This document shows, piece after piece, positions 16,580 to 24,236 of a DNA stretch of 64,000 nucleotides. The stretch comes from Aerococcus sp. (lineage in GTDB: Bacteria; Bacillota; Bacilli; Lactobacillales; Aerococcaceae). Position numbers and translations under genes: made by a program. The DNA lies in contig JALEMJ010000001.1 in NCBI GenBank assembly GCA_022768285.1, positions 1 through 64,000 on the forward strand, read 5' to 3'. Numbering within the stretch: position 1 is the stretch's first letter; every line of letters begins with the position of its first letter. Under the pieces are notes generated by a model, which ran no database searches, had not been told where the DNA came from, and was given only the letters and a program-made list of their open reading frames with translations.

Positions 16580-16608
16580 ATTTTATACTAAAAACGCTTG
16601 CATGTCTA
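16580..16608 (-). promoter_or_regulatory. Promoter of pplA with an internal cre-like sequence
   Basis: On the minus strand, -35 TAGACA (16603-16608), a 17-base spacer and -10 TAAAAT (16580-16585). The dmkB stop codon forms the first bases of the -35. The spacer contains TGCAAGCGTTTTTA (16589-16602), 12 of 14 to the cre consensus, where a bound CcpA would block RNA polymerase. Confidence 0.62.
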
Positions 16609-17595
16609 CACATTCACATTATTTATTTGTTCGACAAAGTAATTTCCGAGTGCCTCAATAGCTTCATGATCCACTTGACGCCCAGGAAGACGTCTTAATT
16701 GCTGATGTGCTTTGTTCAAAAATCCTCTAGCAAGATCAGCACTCTTCGCAAACCCATCAGCAGCTAAAATGGCATTATCGAGTCGCTCGATATTCGCTGG
16801 GTCAGTGAAGTCAAGCCGTATGAGTTCATTGAATTGTTCGGTATCCTTTTCTCTAACAAAGAGCAGAGGCACAGTATAGAATCCATTCTGAATATCTTGA
16901 TGCATCGGCTTCCCATTGTTACCAGATACAGCGCGGTAATCAATGAGATCGTCAATGATCTGAAAAGCCATTCCGAAGTTGACACCAACACCGAATGCTT
17001 GGCCAGCTTTTCGCGCGCTGATGCCTTCGTGATAGTAGCCAGAGTAGGTACTTAAAGCGAAGAGTAGCGCAGTTTTGCGACGTATCTGTTTTAAATACTG
17101 ATTCAGCGTCAATGCAGGGTTGAAACTGTTCGCTAACTGACTAATTTCCCCATTTAATAGTGCATTGATCGTCCAAGAGTAGCGATCGGCCAGCTCTTCT
17201 TGATCATAGGCGTCGCGAACGAGCTGTGCGATCGCAGTCAATAGGTAGTCACCAGCGTAGATCGCAATACGATTCGATGCGGAGACGTTTAACGTTTCAA
17301 CGCCACGTCGCGTATCAGAGCGATCAATGACATCATCGTGAAGTAGAGTGGCCAAATGTAGCAATTCAACCGCAGCCGCTAAGGTATATTTCTGTGATGG
17401 GATTTCACCGTGATGGTATAACCTTGCAAAGAGTAGTACAGAACCGGAACGTAAATATTTGCCAGGCGCATCAATATAATCGAGGATGCGCTGTTTAATT
17501 TCTGGGTGGCGAATATTTACAGCGTCTTTCATTATGGTGACGACTTTCTCCAGTTCCGATGCCATTGTCGGATCAAATTGCCAGATTGGATGCAT
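16606..17595 (-). CDS. dmkB: Polyprenyl diphosphate synthase (DmkB-like)
   Basis: A 329-residue trans-isoprenyl diphosphate synthase. The first Asp-rich motif is LLHDDVIDRSDTRRG, the second FQIIDDLIDY, and there is KYLRSGSVLL near the N-terminus (substrate Lys/Arg). It makes the long isoprenoid side chain of the quinone; in the EET locus DmkB supplies DmkA. Length and motifs fit the large subunit of heptaprenyl-type synthases; no small subunit gene is near. AAAGG precedes the ATG. It starts 30 bases after ndh2 ends, so both are probably on one transcript, and its end overlaps the pplA promoter. Confidence 0.9.
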   Translation of the reverse strand: MHPIWQFDPTMASELEKVVTIMKDAVNIRHPEIKQRILDYIDAPGKYLRSGSVLLFARLYHHGEIPSQKYTLAAAVELLHLATLLHDDVIDRSDTRRGVETLNVSASNRIAIYAGDYLLTAIAQLVRDAYDQEELADRYSWTINALLNGEISQLANSFNPALTLNQYLKQIRRKTALLFALSTYSGYYHEGISARKAGQAFGVGVNFGMAFQIIDDLIDYRAVSGNNGKPMHQDIQNGFYTVPLLFVREKDTEQFNELIRLDFTDPANIERLDNAILAADGFAKSADLARGFLNKAHQQLRRLPGRQVDHEAIEALGNYFVEQINNVNV

Positions 17596-17625
17596 GAATG
17601 ATTACCTTTCTAAAGGACTCGCTTA

Positions 17626-19485
17626 CTATTCCTTACGATAAATACTTCGCGGTGTGCCGTACCACCAGTTGTCGAGTGCGTGACCGAGGCGTGGTAATAA
17701 CCAACCATCAACTCCGAGTACACGACCGCCACCAGCCATTAATGCGAGCGCAGCTGGAATGAACCACATATTCGGCCATACGAACATACCGGATAAACAA
17801 AACATTGATACTAAGATAATAGTAATGCCACTGAAAATCCATGTAAACAATCCAATAATGAGCATTAACCCGATAAATAATTCAAAGATTGCCATAAAGC
17901 GTTGCATAAACATAGCGACTTCTTGGTTTGGTAGCAAGATTTTCATAATCCATTCAAACCAACCTGGCATATTTTGGAAGACGAGCATCGGTTCCTCACC
18001 GGTTACGTAGTTCAAACCAAAAATCTGTTTGGCTGTTTCTTCAGCTGCACCACTAGCACTCGCACCAGCTACAGCGTCACCTTGTAACCAGTCGAACGGG
18101 AAGATGATGTTAGAACCAAACCATGATTCACCACCGAAGAGTCCAAAGCATTTCTTCAACCCTTCAGTGAACCACATTCCACCATAGTAGATACGCAGTG
18201 GTAATAACCATAGTAAGTTTCCGTAAGAGGAGAAGAAACGTCCCATTAAGTTCCGGTGATGGCGAATGTGTAAGAATTCAGTCAGAATATAACGCCAAGA
18301 GTAGTACAGACTGCCATTCGTGAGGAAGAACATGATATTGATCAAGTGCTTAACTGCTAATGCGAAGAAGCCGCTCATTGATAACTTATCAAAGATACGA
18401 GCAACGCCGTAATGCCCACCGAGCGAGACCATATGACCATCATATTTACCTTTATATGCTTCCATTTCTTCATTAGATGCATCATGGTAAATATTTAAAG
18501 CGGCAGTTTCAGCCGTCTGTTCTGCGGCTTGGACAATCTGTGGATATGGCTTGCCGTCTTTGTCTTCTTCCTCGTAGTAGGCGATATCGCCAGATGCGAA
18601 GACATTCTTGTGCGCCAATGACTGCATGTACTTGTTGACTTTGAGACGATGGGCTCTAGCTGATTCCATTTGCCAGTCCACACCGGTGTTGGCCTGAATA
18701 CCAGCTGTCCAGATCAAGTTATACGTTGGAATTTCTTTACCAGAGCTGAGCAAGACATGATCTGCAAAGACTTCCTTAACAGCATCGCCTAAGTAAACGT
18801 GAACGCCTTTCTTTTGGATGAATTTGAGCGCACGATTCTGGTCTTTTTCGACCATCGGTGGCAAAATGACTGGACCAGCCTCTACTAAGTTAAGCGAAAC
18901 TTCGTCGATATCGATTTTGTGTTGCTTAGCCAGAATCGGCATCCAGTCAATTAATTCACCGATCAATTCAACCCCAGTGAACCCAGCACCGCAGACCACA
19001 AAGTTCAACATGCGACGGCGCATATCTTTATCATTTTCATGTGCTGCGCGCGTAAAGGCTTCGAGAATACGGTGACGTACGACTTCTGCTTCCTCAATGG
19101 ACCACATCGTTGCGCCATATTCCTTTACACCAGGCACTCCGAAGTCATTTGGTTCCGCACCAGCTGAGATTAACAGGTAGTCATACGGATATTCCCCATA
19201 TTCACCCTTGACGACTTGACGCTCGTAGTCGATGTTCTGCACTTCATCAGTTACCAAATCAACATTTTTCTGACGTGCAAACAGGTGGCGTAAATCATAC
19301 TGGATATCTGTAGGTTCAACACGGCCCCCAGCTACTTCATGTAACTCCGTCATGTACGTCAAATAGGAATGACGATCGATGAGGGTAATTTTAGTGTCTT
19401 TTTCGCGTTTAAATTTTTTCGCGAGTTTCTTAGTTGCAGAAACGCCGGAAAAACCCGCGCCGACAACGACAATATTTCTACTCAT
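17626..19485 (-). CDS. ndh2: Type II NADH dehydrogenase with C-terminal membrane domain (Ndh2 of EET)
   Basis: A 619-residue protein, about 200 longer than an ordinary NDH-2. Residues 1-400 are the two-dinucleotide-fold flavoprotein: VVGAGFSGVSATKKL (FAD), VVCGAGFTGVELIGEL (NADH), LIWTAGIQANTGV and VFASGDIAYYEEEDKDG. Residues 400-619 form a DoxX-like multi-pass membrane extension (WLLPLRIYYGGMWFTEGLKK, AIFELFIGLMLIIGLFTWIFSG broken here at 20, PNMWFIPAALALMAGGGR). Listeria Ndh2 has the same extension, which directs electrons from NADH to the EET quinone pool. GGAAGGAGA precedes the ATG. It is the first gene of the ndh2-dmkB unit and divergent from eetB. Its promoter overlaps a 13 of 14 cre-like site. 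Confidence 0.93.
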   Translation of the reverse strand: MSRNIVVVGAGFSGVSATKKLAKKFKREKDTKITLIDRHSYLTYMTELHEVAGGRVEPTDIQYDLRHLFARQKNVDLVTDEVQNIDYERQVVKGEYGEYPYDYLLISAGAEPNDFGVPGVKEYGATMWSIEEAEVVRHRILEAFTRAAHENDKDMRRRMLNFVVCGAGFTGVELIGELIDWMPILAKQHKIDIDEVSLNLVEAGPVILPPMVEKDQNRALKFIQKKGVHVYLGDAVKEVFADHVLLSSGKEIPTYNLIWTAGIQANTGVDWQMESARAHRLKVNKYMQSLAHKNVFASGDIAYYEEEDKDGKPYPQIVQAAEQTAETAALNIYHDASNEEMEAYKGKYDGHMVSLGGHYGVARIFDKLSMSGFFALAVKHLINIMFFLTNGSLYYSWRYILTEFLHIRHHRNLMGRFFSSYGNLLWLLPLRIYYGGMWFTEGLKKCFGLFGGESWFGSNIIFPFDWLQGDAVAGASASGAAEETAKQIFGLNYVTGEEPMLVFQNMPGWFEWIMKILLPNQEVAMFMQRFMAIFELFIGLMLIIGLFTWIFSGITIILVSMFCLSGMFVWPNMWFIPAALALMAGGGRVLGVDGWLLPRLGHALDNWWYGTPRSIYRKE

Positions 19486-19523
19486 AATGAGTCTCCTTCC
19501 CTGAAATTATTATCCATGATGCT

Positions 19524-19552
19524 AAAATAACATTTTGTGAATAGAAAATCAA
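19524..19552 (-). promoter_or_regulatory. Promoter of ndh2
   Basis: On the minus strand, -35 TTGATT (19547-19552) and -10 TATTTT (19524-19529) are separated by 17 bases. The upstream edge touches the cre-like site at 19551-19564. Confidence 0.55.
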
Positions 19553-19564
19553 GAAACGCTTTCA
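19551..19564 (-). promoter_or_regulatory. cre-like (CcpA) site between ndh2 and eetB
   Basis: TGAAAGCGTTTCTT on the minus strand matches 13 of 14 positions of TGWAARCGYTWNCW. It abuts the ndh2 -35 and lies just upstream of the possible eetB -35, so it could repress both divergent units. Confidence 0.6.
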
Positions 19565-19567
19565 TAT

Positions 19568-19598
19568 TTGCACAAAAATACGAAATTTATGGCATAAT
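19568..19598 (+). promoter_or_regulatory. Possible eetB promoter with extended -10
   Basis: TGGCATAAT (CATAAT at 19593-19598 preceded by TG-n) is an extended -10. TTGCAC at 19568-19573 is 19 bases upstream, a longer spacer than ideal. Confidence 0.4.
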
Positions 19599-19639
19599 AA
19601 CAAATACTAAATATTACAAAAGCAGAGGAATGACCAATA

Positions 19640-20197
19640 ATGAGAAATGATACACATTATCGATTGATTTACGCCGCCATGCTCGCGGCTCAAGCAATGG
19701 TCATCGGTGGCATTGAATCGATCTTACCATCACCGTTTGCAATCGCACCGGGCGCGAAGCTGGGAATTGCGAATTTAGTAACGGTGCTGGCGCTATTTAT
19801 GCTACCAGCTCGCGATGCGTTTGCGATCGTTCTATTGCGTACGGGCGGCGTAACGCTAATGTTTGGAACTTTTTCTAGCTTTATTTATAGTCTGACGGGT
19901 GCAATGTTGAGTTTGATAGCGATGCTAGTTGTTAAAAGGCTTGGGCCACGATGGGTGAGTGTTATAGGTCTCTCAATTGTGGGAGGGTTTATGCATAATA
20001 TCGGGCAATTACTCATTGCAGCGTTGATTGCGAAATCGTGGTACATCCTCAATTATTTACCAGTATTAACGATTGCTGGTATTGCTTCAGGATTCTTTGT
20101 TGGCTTAGTGGGTAACTATTTACTCGTTCACATGAGTCACCTCTATCGCGTACATTTTCAAAAAGAAACCGTTGAAGCCATGAATGAATGGTTATAA
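19640..20197 (+). CDS. eetB: EetB-like Gx transporter family membrane protein
   Basis: A 185-residue hydrophobic protein with about five or six membrane segments. The N-terminal region AAMLAAQAMVIGGIESILP...PFAIAPGAKLGIANLVTVLAL is characteristic of the Gx transporter family (related to heptaprenyl diphosphate synthase component I and ECF S-component-like folds). Listeria EetB belongs to this family and is required for EET together with EetA. AGAGGA lies 10 bases before the ATG at 19640. It is divergent from ndh2 across a 154-base intergenic region with the cre-like site. No clear terminator follows. The molecular role of EetB is not settled; the assignment rests on family plus locus. Confidence 0.85.
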   Translation: MRNDTHYRLIYAAMLAAQAMVIGGIESILPSPFAIAPGAKLGIANLVTVLALFMLPARDAFAIVLLRTGGVTLMFGTFSSFIYSLTGAMLSLIAMLVVKRLGPRWVSVIGLSIVGGFMHNIGQLLIAALIAKSWYILNYLPVLTIAGIASGFFVGLVGNYLLVHMSHLYRVHFQKETVEAMNEWL

Positions 20198-20359
20198 TGA
20201 AGCAATGTTGTAGAGAAATTAACTTGTAATTTTAAATATATAGAAAAGAGACATTAGGAAATTAATTGTTTCACAGGGATACGCTAAATTTAACCTTTTT
20301 ATCACAAAATTATTTCTAAAATTGTTTAGGGAAATTCCTCACGAAACCCATGAAAATGC

Positions 20360-20388
20360 TTGTTAATAAATGCTCAATATAGTATACT
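20360..20388 (+). promoter_or_regulatory. Promoter of the FMN reductase operon
   Basis: TTGTTA (20360-20365), a 17-base spacer and TATACT (20383-20388). Transcription would start near 20395, giving a leader of about 140 nt. Confidence 0.7.
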
Positions 20389-20391
20389 AAG

Positions 20392-20493
20392 AGTGATATA
20401 TAGTCAATAGATTCATAATGATGATTGATAAGTTTGACTTAGAAAACGAAGTAGCATTTGCGTCGATAGTGACCAGCAGTTGACTATATCACT
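20392..20493 (+). repeat. Long-range inverted repeat in the leader of the FMN reductase genes
   Basis: AGTGATATATAGTCAA (20392-20407) is the reverse complement of TTGACTATATCACT (20480-20493) apart from a 2-base insertion. The arms enclose 72 bases. The first arm begins at the predicted transcription start and the second ends 24 bases before the ribosome binding site. This could be a closing stem of a structured RNA leader or a pair of operator half-sites. Confidence 0.55.
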
Positions 20494-20533
20494 ATTTCTC
20501 ACTATTTCAATGGATATGGAGGCGTAAAGACTA

Positions 20534-21118
20534 TTGAAATTTCTTGGTATTGTAGGGACGAACGCGGATTATTCCTTGAATCGTATCTTATTGCAGTATA
20601 TGCAAAAACATTTCGCTGAAAATGCGACGATTGAGATTGCTGAGATTAAGGATATCCCAATGTTCAATGCACCAGCTGATCATCAATTGCCAGCACGTAT
20701 TACTGAAATCAAAGAACAGATTGAGGACAGTGATGCCGTGATTATTGCAACACCGGAATACGATCATTCGATTCCAGCTGCGCTGAAAAATGTACTGGAA
20801 TGGCTATCTTATGGGATCAAACCCCTATGGCACAAACCTGTGATGATTGTTGGGGCATCATATGGCTTGCTCGGATCATCACGCGCACAGTTATTCTTAC
20901 ACCAAATTCTTGCTTCACCTGAAATTGGTGCATATACACTTTCGGGTACCGGTTTCTTACTTGGCCGCGCAAAGGATGCGCTCGATGATGAGGGAAATCT
21001 CATTAATGAAGAGGCGGTTGAACGTCTAGAGCGTTACTTTGGCGAATTTTCAGAGTATGTCGTGGCGCGTAAAGGTATCGAAAAAATGCGCGAATTGATC
21101 AATTTAGAGAGTCGGTGA
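20534..21118 (+). CDS. NAD(P)H-dependent FMN reductase family protein (first of a pair)
   Basis: A 194-residue flavodoxin-fold protein of the NADPH-dependent FMN reductase / quinone reductase family. The FMN phosphate loop is in GTNADYSLNR (res 8-17) and the isoalloxazine region is IIATPEYDHSIPAALKNVLEW. MIVGASYGLLGSSRAQ follows. It starts with TTG, with GGAGG 11 bases upstream. It overlaps no neighbour but is only 4 bases from the next, paralogous gene (21123-21689). Such proteins reduce free FMN, quinones or azo/nitro compounds; next to an EET locus they may feed reduced flavin, which is inference. Confidence 0.88.
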   Translation: MKFLGIVGTNADYSLNRILLQYMQKHFAENATIEIAEIKDIPMFNAPADHQLPARITEIKEQIEDSDAVIIATPEYDHSIPAALKNVLEWLSYGIKPLWHKPVMIVGASYGLLGSSRAQLFLHQILASPEIGAYTLSGTGFLLGRAKDALDDEGNLINEEAVERLERYFGEFSEYVVARKGIEKMRELINLESR

Positions 21119-21122
21119 TGGC

Positions 21123-21689
21123 ATGAAATTTTGTGGAATCGTTGGTAGTGCTGAGGAGAATTCAGCAACAGAAAAATTATTAACATTTGTCAAACGTCAT
21201 TTCAGTGATGATTTTGAATTAGATATTGTCGAAATTAAGGATGTACCGTTGTTCAATGAATCAAACGATCAAACCGATTCACCAGTTATTCAGGACATTG
21301 TTCAGCGTATCGACGCGGCTGATGGCGTAATCATTGCGACACCAGAAATTAATTTCTCGATACCTGCTGCGTTGAAATCCCTGATCGAATGGTTATCATT
21401 TAACGTTCATCCGCTCGCTGAAAAACCAGTGATGATAATTGGGGATTCGAAGTCAGAACAGGGTTCCTCACGTAGTCAATTGCACTTGCGTCAGGTTCTC
21501 GATTCCCCGGGTGTGAACGCTTTAGTATTGCCAGGGAACGAATTCTTACTATCCTATGAAGATCGTGCATTTGATGAAAGCGGTGACTTGGTTGACGAAG
21601 GTACGATTAACTTCTTCGGCCAATGTCTCGATGCGTTCAAGAAATTTACGAAAGTAGCAGCTCAATTAAAAGAGTCGATTGCAGAATAA
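21123..21689 (+). CDS. NAD(P)H-dependent FMN reductase family protein (second of a pair)
   Basis: A 188-residue paralogue of the upstream protein with the same layout: GSAEENSATEKLL, IIATPEINFSIPAALKSLIEWL, MIIGDSKSEQGSSRSQLHLRQVL. The Tyr of the usual TPEY motif is replaced by Ile (TPEIN), so its flavin or substrate pocket differs from the first copy. The ATG lies 4 bases after the previous stop and the two are surely co-transcribed. Together they may form a two-component reductase as seen for some paired family members; a heterodimer is possible but not shown. Confidence 0.85.
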   Translation: MKFCGIVGSAEENSATEKLLTFVKRHFSDDFELDIVEIKDVPLFNESNDQTDSPVIQDIVQRIDAADGVIIATPEINFSIPAALKSLIEWLSFNVHPLAEKPVMIIGDSKSEQGSSRSQLHLRQVLDSPGVNALVLPGNEFLLSYEDRAFDESGDLVDEGTINFFGQCLDAFKKFTKVAAQLKESIAE

Positions 21690-21718
21690 GTTGTTTAACA
21701 GGAAGGGGAATAAGTGTC

Positions 21719-22393
21719 ATGGCTGTTAACCCAGAAACAGTTAATTACAAAAACAATAATTTTGCCGATGTTTTTCTTAATCGTCACAGTGTGAGAGCGT
21801 TCGATTCAGAACAAGTAATCTCACGCGATGAGATTACAGCAATGCTTGAAGAAGCAGCAACCACACCTTCTGCATGTAACTTACAATCGTGGAAATATGT
21901 TGTATGCGATACGGCAGAGAGACGTGAGAAATTACGTGATGCGATCTTGCCGTTCAATTTTAGACATTTTGATTCAGCACCTGTAACTGTATTTATTCTT
22001 GGTGATACTGAAGCGCATAAAGTCTACCGTCAATTATGGACGGCTGTCTATGAACGGGGTGATATCACTAAGGAACATCTTGATGAAATTTTTAATCAAT
22101 TTTTACCATTGTACGAAAATGCAGATCGTGCCTTCTTAGAACGTGATGCTACGGTCGACAGCGCAATGCTTGCAATGTCCCTATTACTAACGATTCGTGC
22201 ACACGGCTATGAAGCTGTTGCGTGGGCGGGATACAAACCTGATGAAATGGTTCGGTTACTGGGCCAGGATAGTGAGCGCTATATTAGCGTTATGGCTATA
22301 TCGTTTGGCGTTCCGAGTGATGCAGCATACGGCGAGAACGACTTTAACAGTGAGCGTTATGATATCGACACATTTACTGAATTTTTAGATTAA
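21719..22393 (+). CDS. Nitroreductase family protein
   Basis: A 224-residue FMN-dependent nitroreductase-fold protein. Family marks are RHSVRAFDSEQVISRDEI (res 20-37, FMN phosphate Arg/Ser), TTPSACNLQSWKYVV, and VAWAGYKPDEMVRLLG with C-terminal ISFG. These enzymes take electrons from NAD(P)H to reduce nitro-aromatics, quinones or flavins and work as homodimers. I chose the ATG at 21719 because GGAAGGGG lies about 10 bases upstream; the longer frame reaches into the previous gene. It is the last gene of the flavin reductase transcript and is followed by a terminator. Confidence 0.9.
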   Translation: MAVNPETVNYKNNNFADVFLNRHSVRAFDSEQVISRDEITAMLEEAATTPSACNLQSWKYVVCDTAERREKLRDAILPFNFRHFDSAPVTVFILGDTEAHKVYRQLWTAVYERGDITKEHLDEIFNQFLPLYENADRAFLERDATVDSAMLAMSLLLTIRAHGYEAVAWAGYKPDEMVRLLGQDSERYISVMAISFGVPSDAAYGENDFNSERYDIDTFTEFLD

Positions 22394-22416
22394 ATATTTT
22401 CCTTCCTTATAGCTAT

Positions 22417-22447
22417 AAAGCCAGCGCTTGATACGCTGGCTTTCTTA
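22417..22447 (+). terminator. Terminator after the nitroreductase gene
   Basis: A perfect stem AAAGCCAGCG / CGCTGGCTTT with a 7-base loop, then CTTAT. The T tract is short. Confidence 0.75.
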
Positions 22448-22598
22448 TGTTTTTGTATCTACTCGACATGCCGTATTAATTTTTTAAAAAGAATATTTAT
22501 TTTTTATGAAAGCGCCAGTGAATCATGGTAAAATTGTCGAGCGATATAGAAGAAGGTTGCCGTTAAGGAATCTTTCTTTTTTATGAGGGAGTGGACAG

Positions 22599-23942
22599 AT
22601 GGAAAATGAAACAAAGGAATTACAACGCACAATCGGTTTAATTCCTGCAATTGCGACAGTTGCGGGCACTGTGATTGGTACAGGGGTGTTTTTTAAAGCC
22701 GCAGCTATTACGGAAGCTACAGGCTCAATTTCGATGGCATTATTTTCGTGGTTCATCGCTGGTATTTTAACGATTTGTGCGGGCTTAACGAGTGCGGAAC
22801 TAGCTGCTATGTTTCCAGAAACTGGTGGACTAACAGTTTATATCGGACGCACATACGGTAGTTTTTGGGGCTATATTGCTGGTTGGGCACAAGCTTTTAT
22901 TCATTTTCCTGCGACTGTCTCAGCAATTGCAATTGCGTTCTCAACGCAGGTAGTTAATTTATTCGCGCTCGATGCTAAATGGTTAGTGCCGATTGCGGCG
23001 GTTACGATTCTTTTTGCGTTGGCATTGAATCTGCTCAGCGCCAAGACAGCAGGGGCTATTAATACGCTGACGCTAATTGCGAAATTAGTCCCGCTAGCGC
23101 TGCTTGTTGTTTTCGGTTTTTTTCAGGATTCATCAGTTAATTTCTCTCTACTACCGATTGCCCCGGGCACAGGGCACAGTTGGTTCAGTGCATTGAGCAG
23201 TGGGCTATTGGCGACCATGTTCGCTTATGATGGGTGGATTCACATTGGAAATCTTTCAGGCGAAATGAAGAATCCCTCTAAAGATTTGCCGAAAGCGATC
23301 GCAATTGGCATCGGTATTATTATGATTGTCTACATGCTAGTGAATGCTGTTTTCTTATATACTGTGCCACTCAATCAAGTCATCGGGAATCTCAATGTGG
23401 CGACAGATGTAGCAAATATTTTATTTGGCCCCATGGGGAGTAAGTTGATTACGATTGGGATTATGATTTCGGTATATGGCGGACTGAACGGACATATTAT
23501 GACAGGAATGCGCATTCCGTATACACTAGCAGAACGCCAGATGTTGCCATTTGCTGATAAACTTTCAACGCTCAATCGCGCAGGTGTACCTTGGCTCGCA
23601 GGCGTATTGCAGGCAATTGTAGCAATTATTATCGTGATCTCTGGGCAGTTCGATGCGATCACGAATATGATCGTCTTTGTCATCTGGTTCTTCTATTGTA
23701 TGACGTTCGCTGGCGTAATGATTTTACGCAAAAAATTGCCAACTGCTGAGCGTCCTTATCGTGTACCATTCTATCCGGTGCTACCGATTGTAGCGCTCTT
23801 GGGTGGTAGCTTCATTGTCATTAGTACACTGTTCTCTCAATTTACCACGACAATGGTCGGTATTGGCGTTGTTGCGTTAGGTGTACCTGTATACCTTTAC
23901 CTCGATAAGAAATATCATTTTGATGATATGCGTGCCTATTAA
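22599..23942 (+). CDS. APC-family amino acid permease, SteT-like exchanger
   Basis: A 447-residue transporter with about 12 membrane segments. The first segment has the APC substrate-backbone motif GTVIGTGVFFKAAAI (res 22-36). The third region AELAAMFPETGGLTVYIGRTYG and the GEMKNPSKDLPKAIAIG block after helix 6 are typical of the LAT subgroup, including the serine/threonine exchanger SteT of Bacillus. It exchanges or imports amino acids at the membrane; the exact substrate cannot be read. GAGGGAG precedes the ATG. It is monocistronic, with a terminator after it. Confidence 0.85.
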   Translation: MENETKELQRTIGLIPAIATVAGTVIGTGVFFKAAAITEATGSISMALFSWFIAGILTICAGLTSAELAAMFPETGGLTVYIGRTYGSFWGYIAGWAQAFIHFPATVSAIAIAFSTQVVNLFALDAKWLVPIAAVTILFALALNLLSAKTAGAINTLTLIAKLVPLALLVVFGFFQDSSVNFSLLPIAPGTGHSWFSALSSGLLATMFAYDGWIHIGNLSGEMKNPSKDLPKAIAIGIGIIMIVYMLVNAVFLYTVPLNQVIGNLNVATDVANILFGPMGSKLITIGIMISVYGGLNGHIMTGMRIPYTLAERQMLPFADKLSTLNRAGVPWLAGVLQAIVAIIIVISGQFDAITNMIVFVIWFFYCMTFAGVMILRKKLPTAERPYRVPFYPVLPIVALLGGSFIVISTLFSQFTTTMVGIGVVALGVPVYLYLDKKYHFDDMRAY

Positions 23943-23955
23943 CTTCAAACATTCC

Positions 23956-23993
23956 AAAAGATCGCTCTTTCGATTTGATTGAGCGATCTTTTT
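23956..23993 (+). terminator. Terminator after the APC permease gene
   Basis: AAAAGATCGCTC / GAGCGATCTTTTT form a perfect stem with a 13-base loop and a T tract. Confidence 0.9.
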
Positions 23994-24007
23994 CTATATA
24001 AAAATAC

Positions 24008-24049
24008 AGTATTGTTAATAATGATTCAAAGTCACATTAGAACAATACT
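24008..24049 (+). repeat. Perfect 9-base inverted repeat upstream of pdhA
   Basis: AGTATTGTT (24008-24016) and AACAATACT (24041-24049) enclose 24 bases. There is no T tract, so it is not a terminator. It may be an operator pair or a small RNA stem. Confidence 0.4.
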
Positions 24050-24185
24050 TGTGTTTAAATAGATAGGTACAGGACTAAAGCGAATGATAACGGTTTATCT
24101 AAGCTAAGATTAATTGTGAAATATTTAATAAATGATTAGATAATGAAACGGCTTCATGCATCATCGAGTAAGATTTATATAAAAA

Positions 24186-24199
24186 TTCACATTTGTGAA
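24186..24199 (+). promoter_or_regulatory. Palindromic operator candidate upstream of the pdh promoter
   Basis: TTCACA-TT-TGTGAA is a perfect 14-base palindrome, 8 bases upstream of the pdh -35. The half-site equals that of the paired operators at 56418 and 56550, but the spacer is 2 rather than 5 bases. The binding protein is unknown. Confidence 0.45.
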
Positions 24200-24207
24200 G
24201 AGATGTA

Positions 24208-24236
24208 TTGAATGCGTTTTCGCAATGTGGTATATT
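24208..24236 (+). promoter_or_regulatory. Promoter of pdhABCD with an overlapping cre-like sequence
   Basis: TTGAAT (24208-24213), a 17-base spacer and TATATT (24231-24236). TGAATGCGTTTTCG (24209-24222) overlaps the -35 and matches the cre consensus at 12 of 14 positions; it also contains TGCG-TTTT-CGCA. The leader is about 65 nt. Confidence 0.6.

Larger units (their letters stand above)
20198..20533 (+). other. 336-base gap between eetB and the flavin reductase genes
   Basis: No gene is seen. The first 160 bases are AT-rich, without a recognisable terminator. The second half holds a good promoter (20360-20388) and then an inverted-repeat leader (20392-20493) for the flavin reductase genes. 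Confidence 0.6.

Noticed and set aside
22506..22519. cre site before the APC permease
   Set aside because: TGAAAGCGCCAGTG has a good left half but three mismatches on the right; 11 of 14 is not convincing without other support.
24186..24199. A Rex (NADH-sensing) operator before pdhA
   Set aside because: Rex sites read TTGTGA...TCACAA. This palindrome has the half-sites in the opposite order (TTCACA...TGTGAA).
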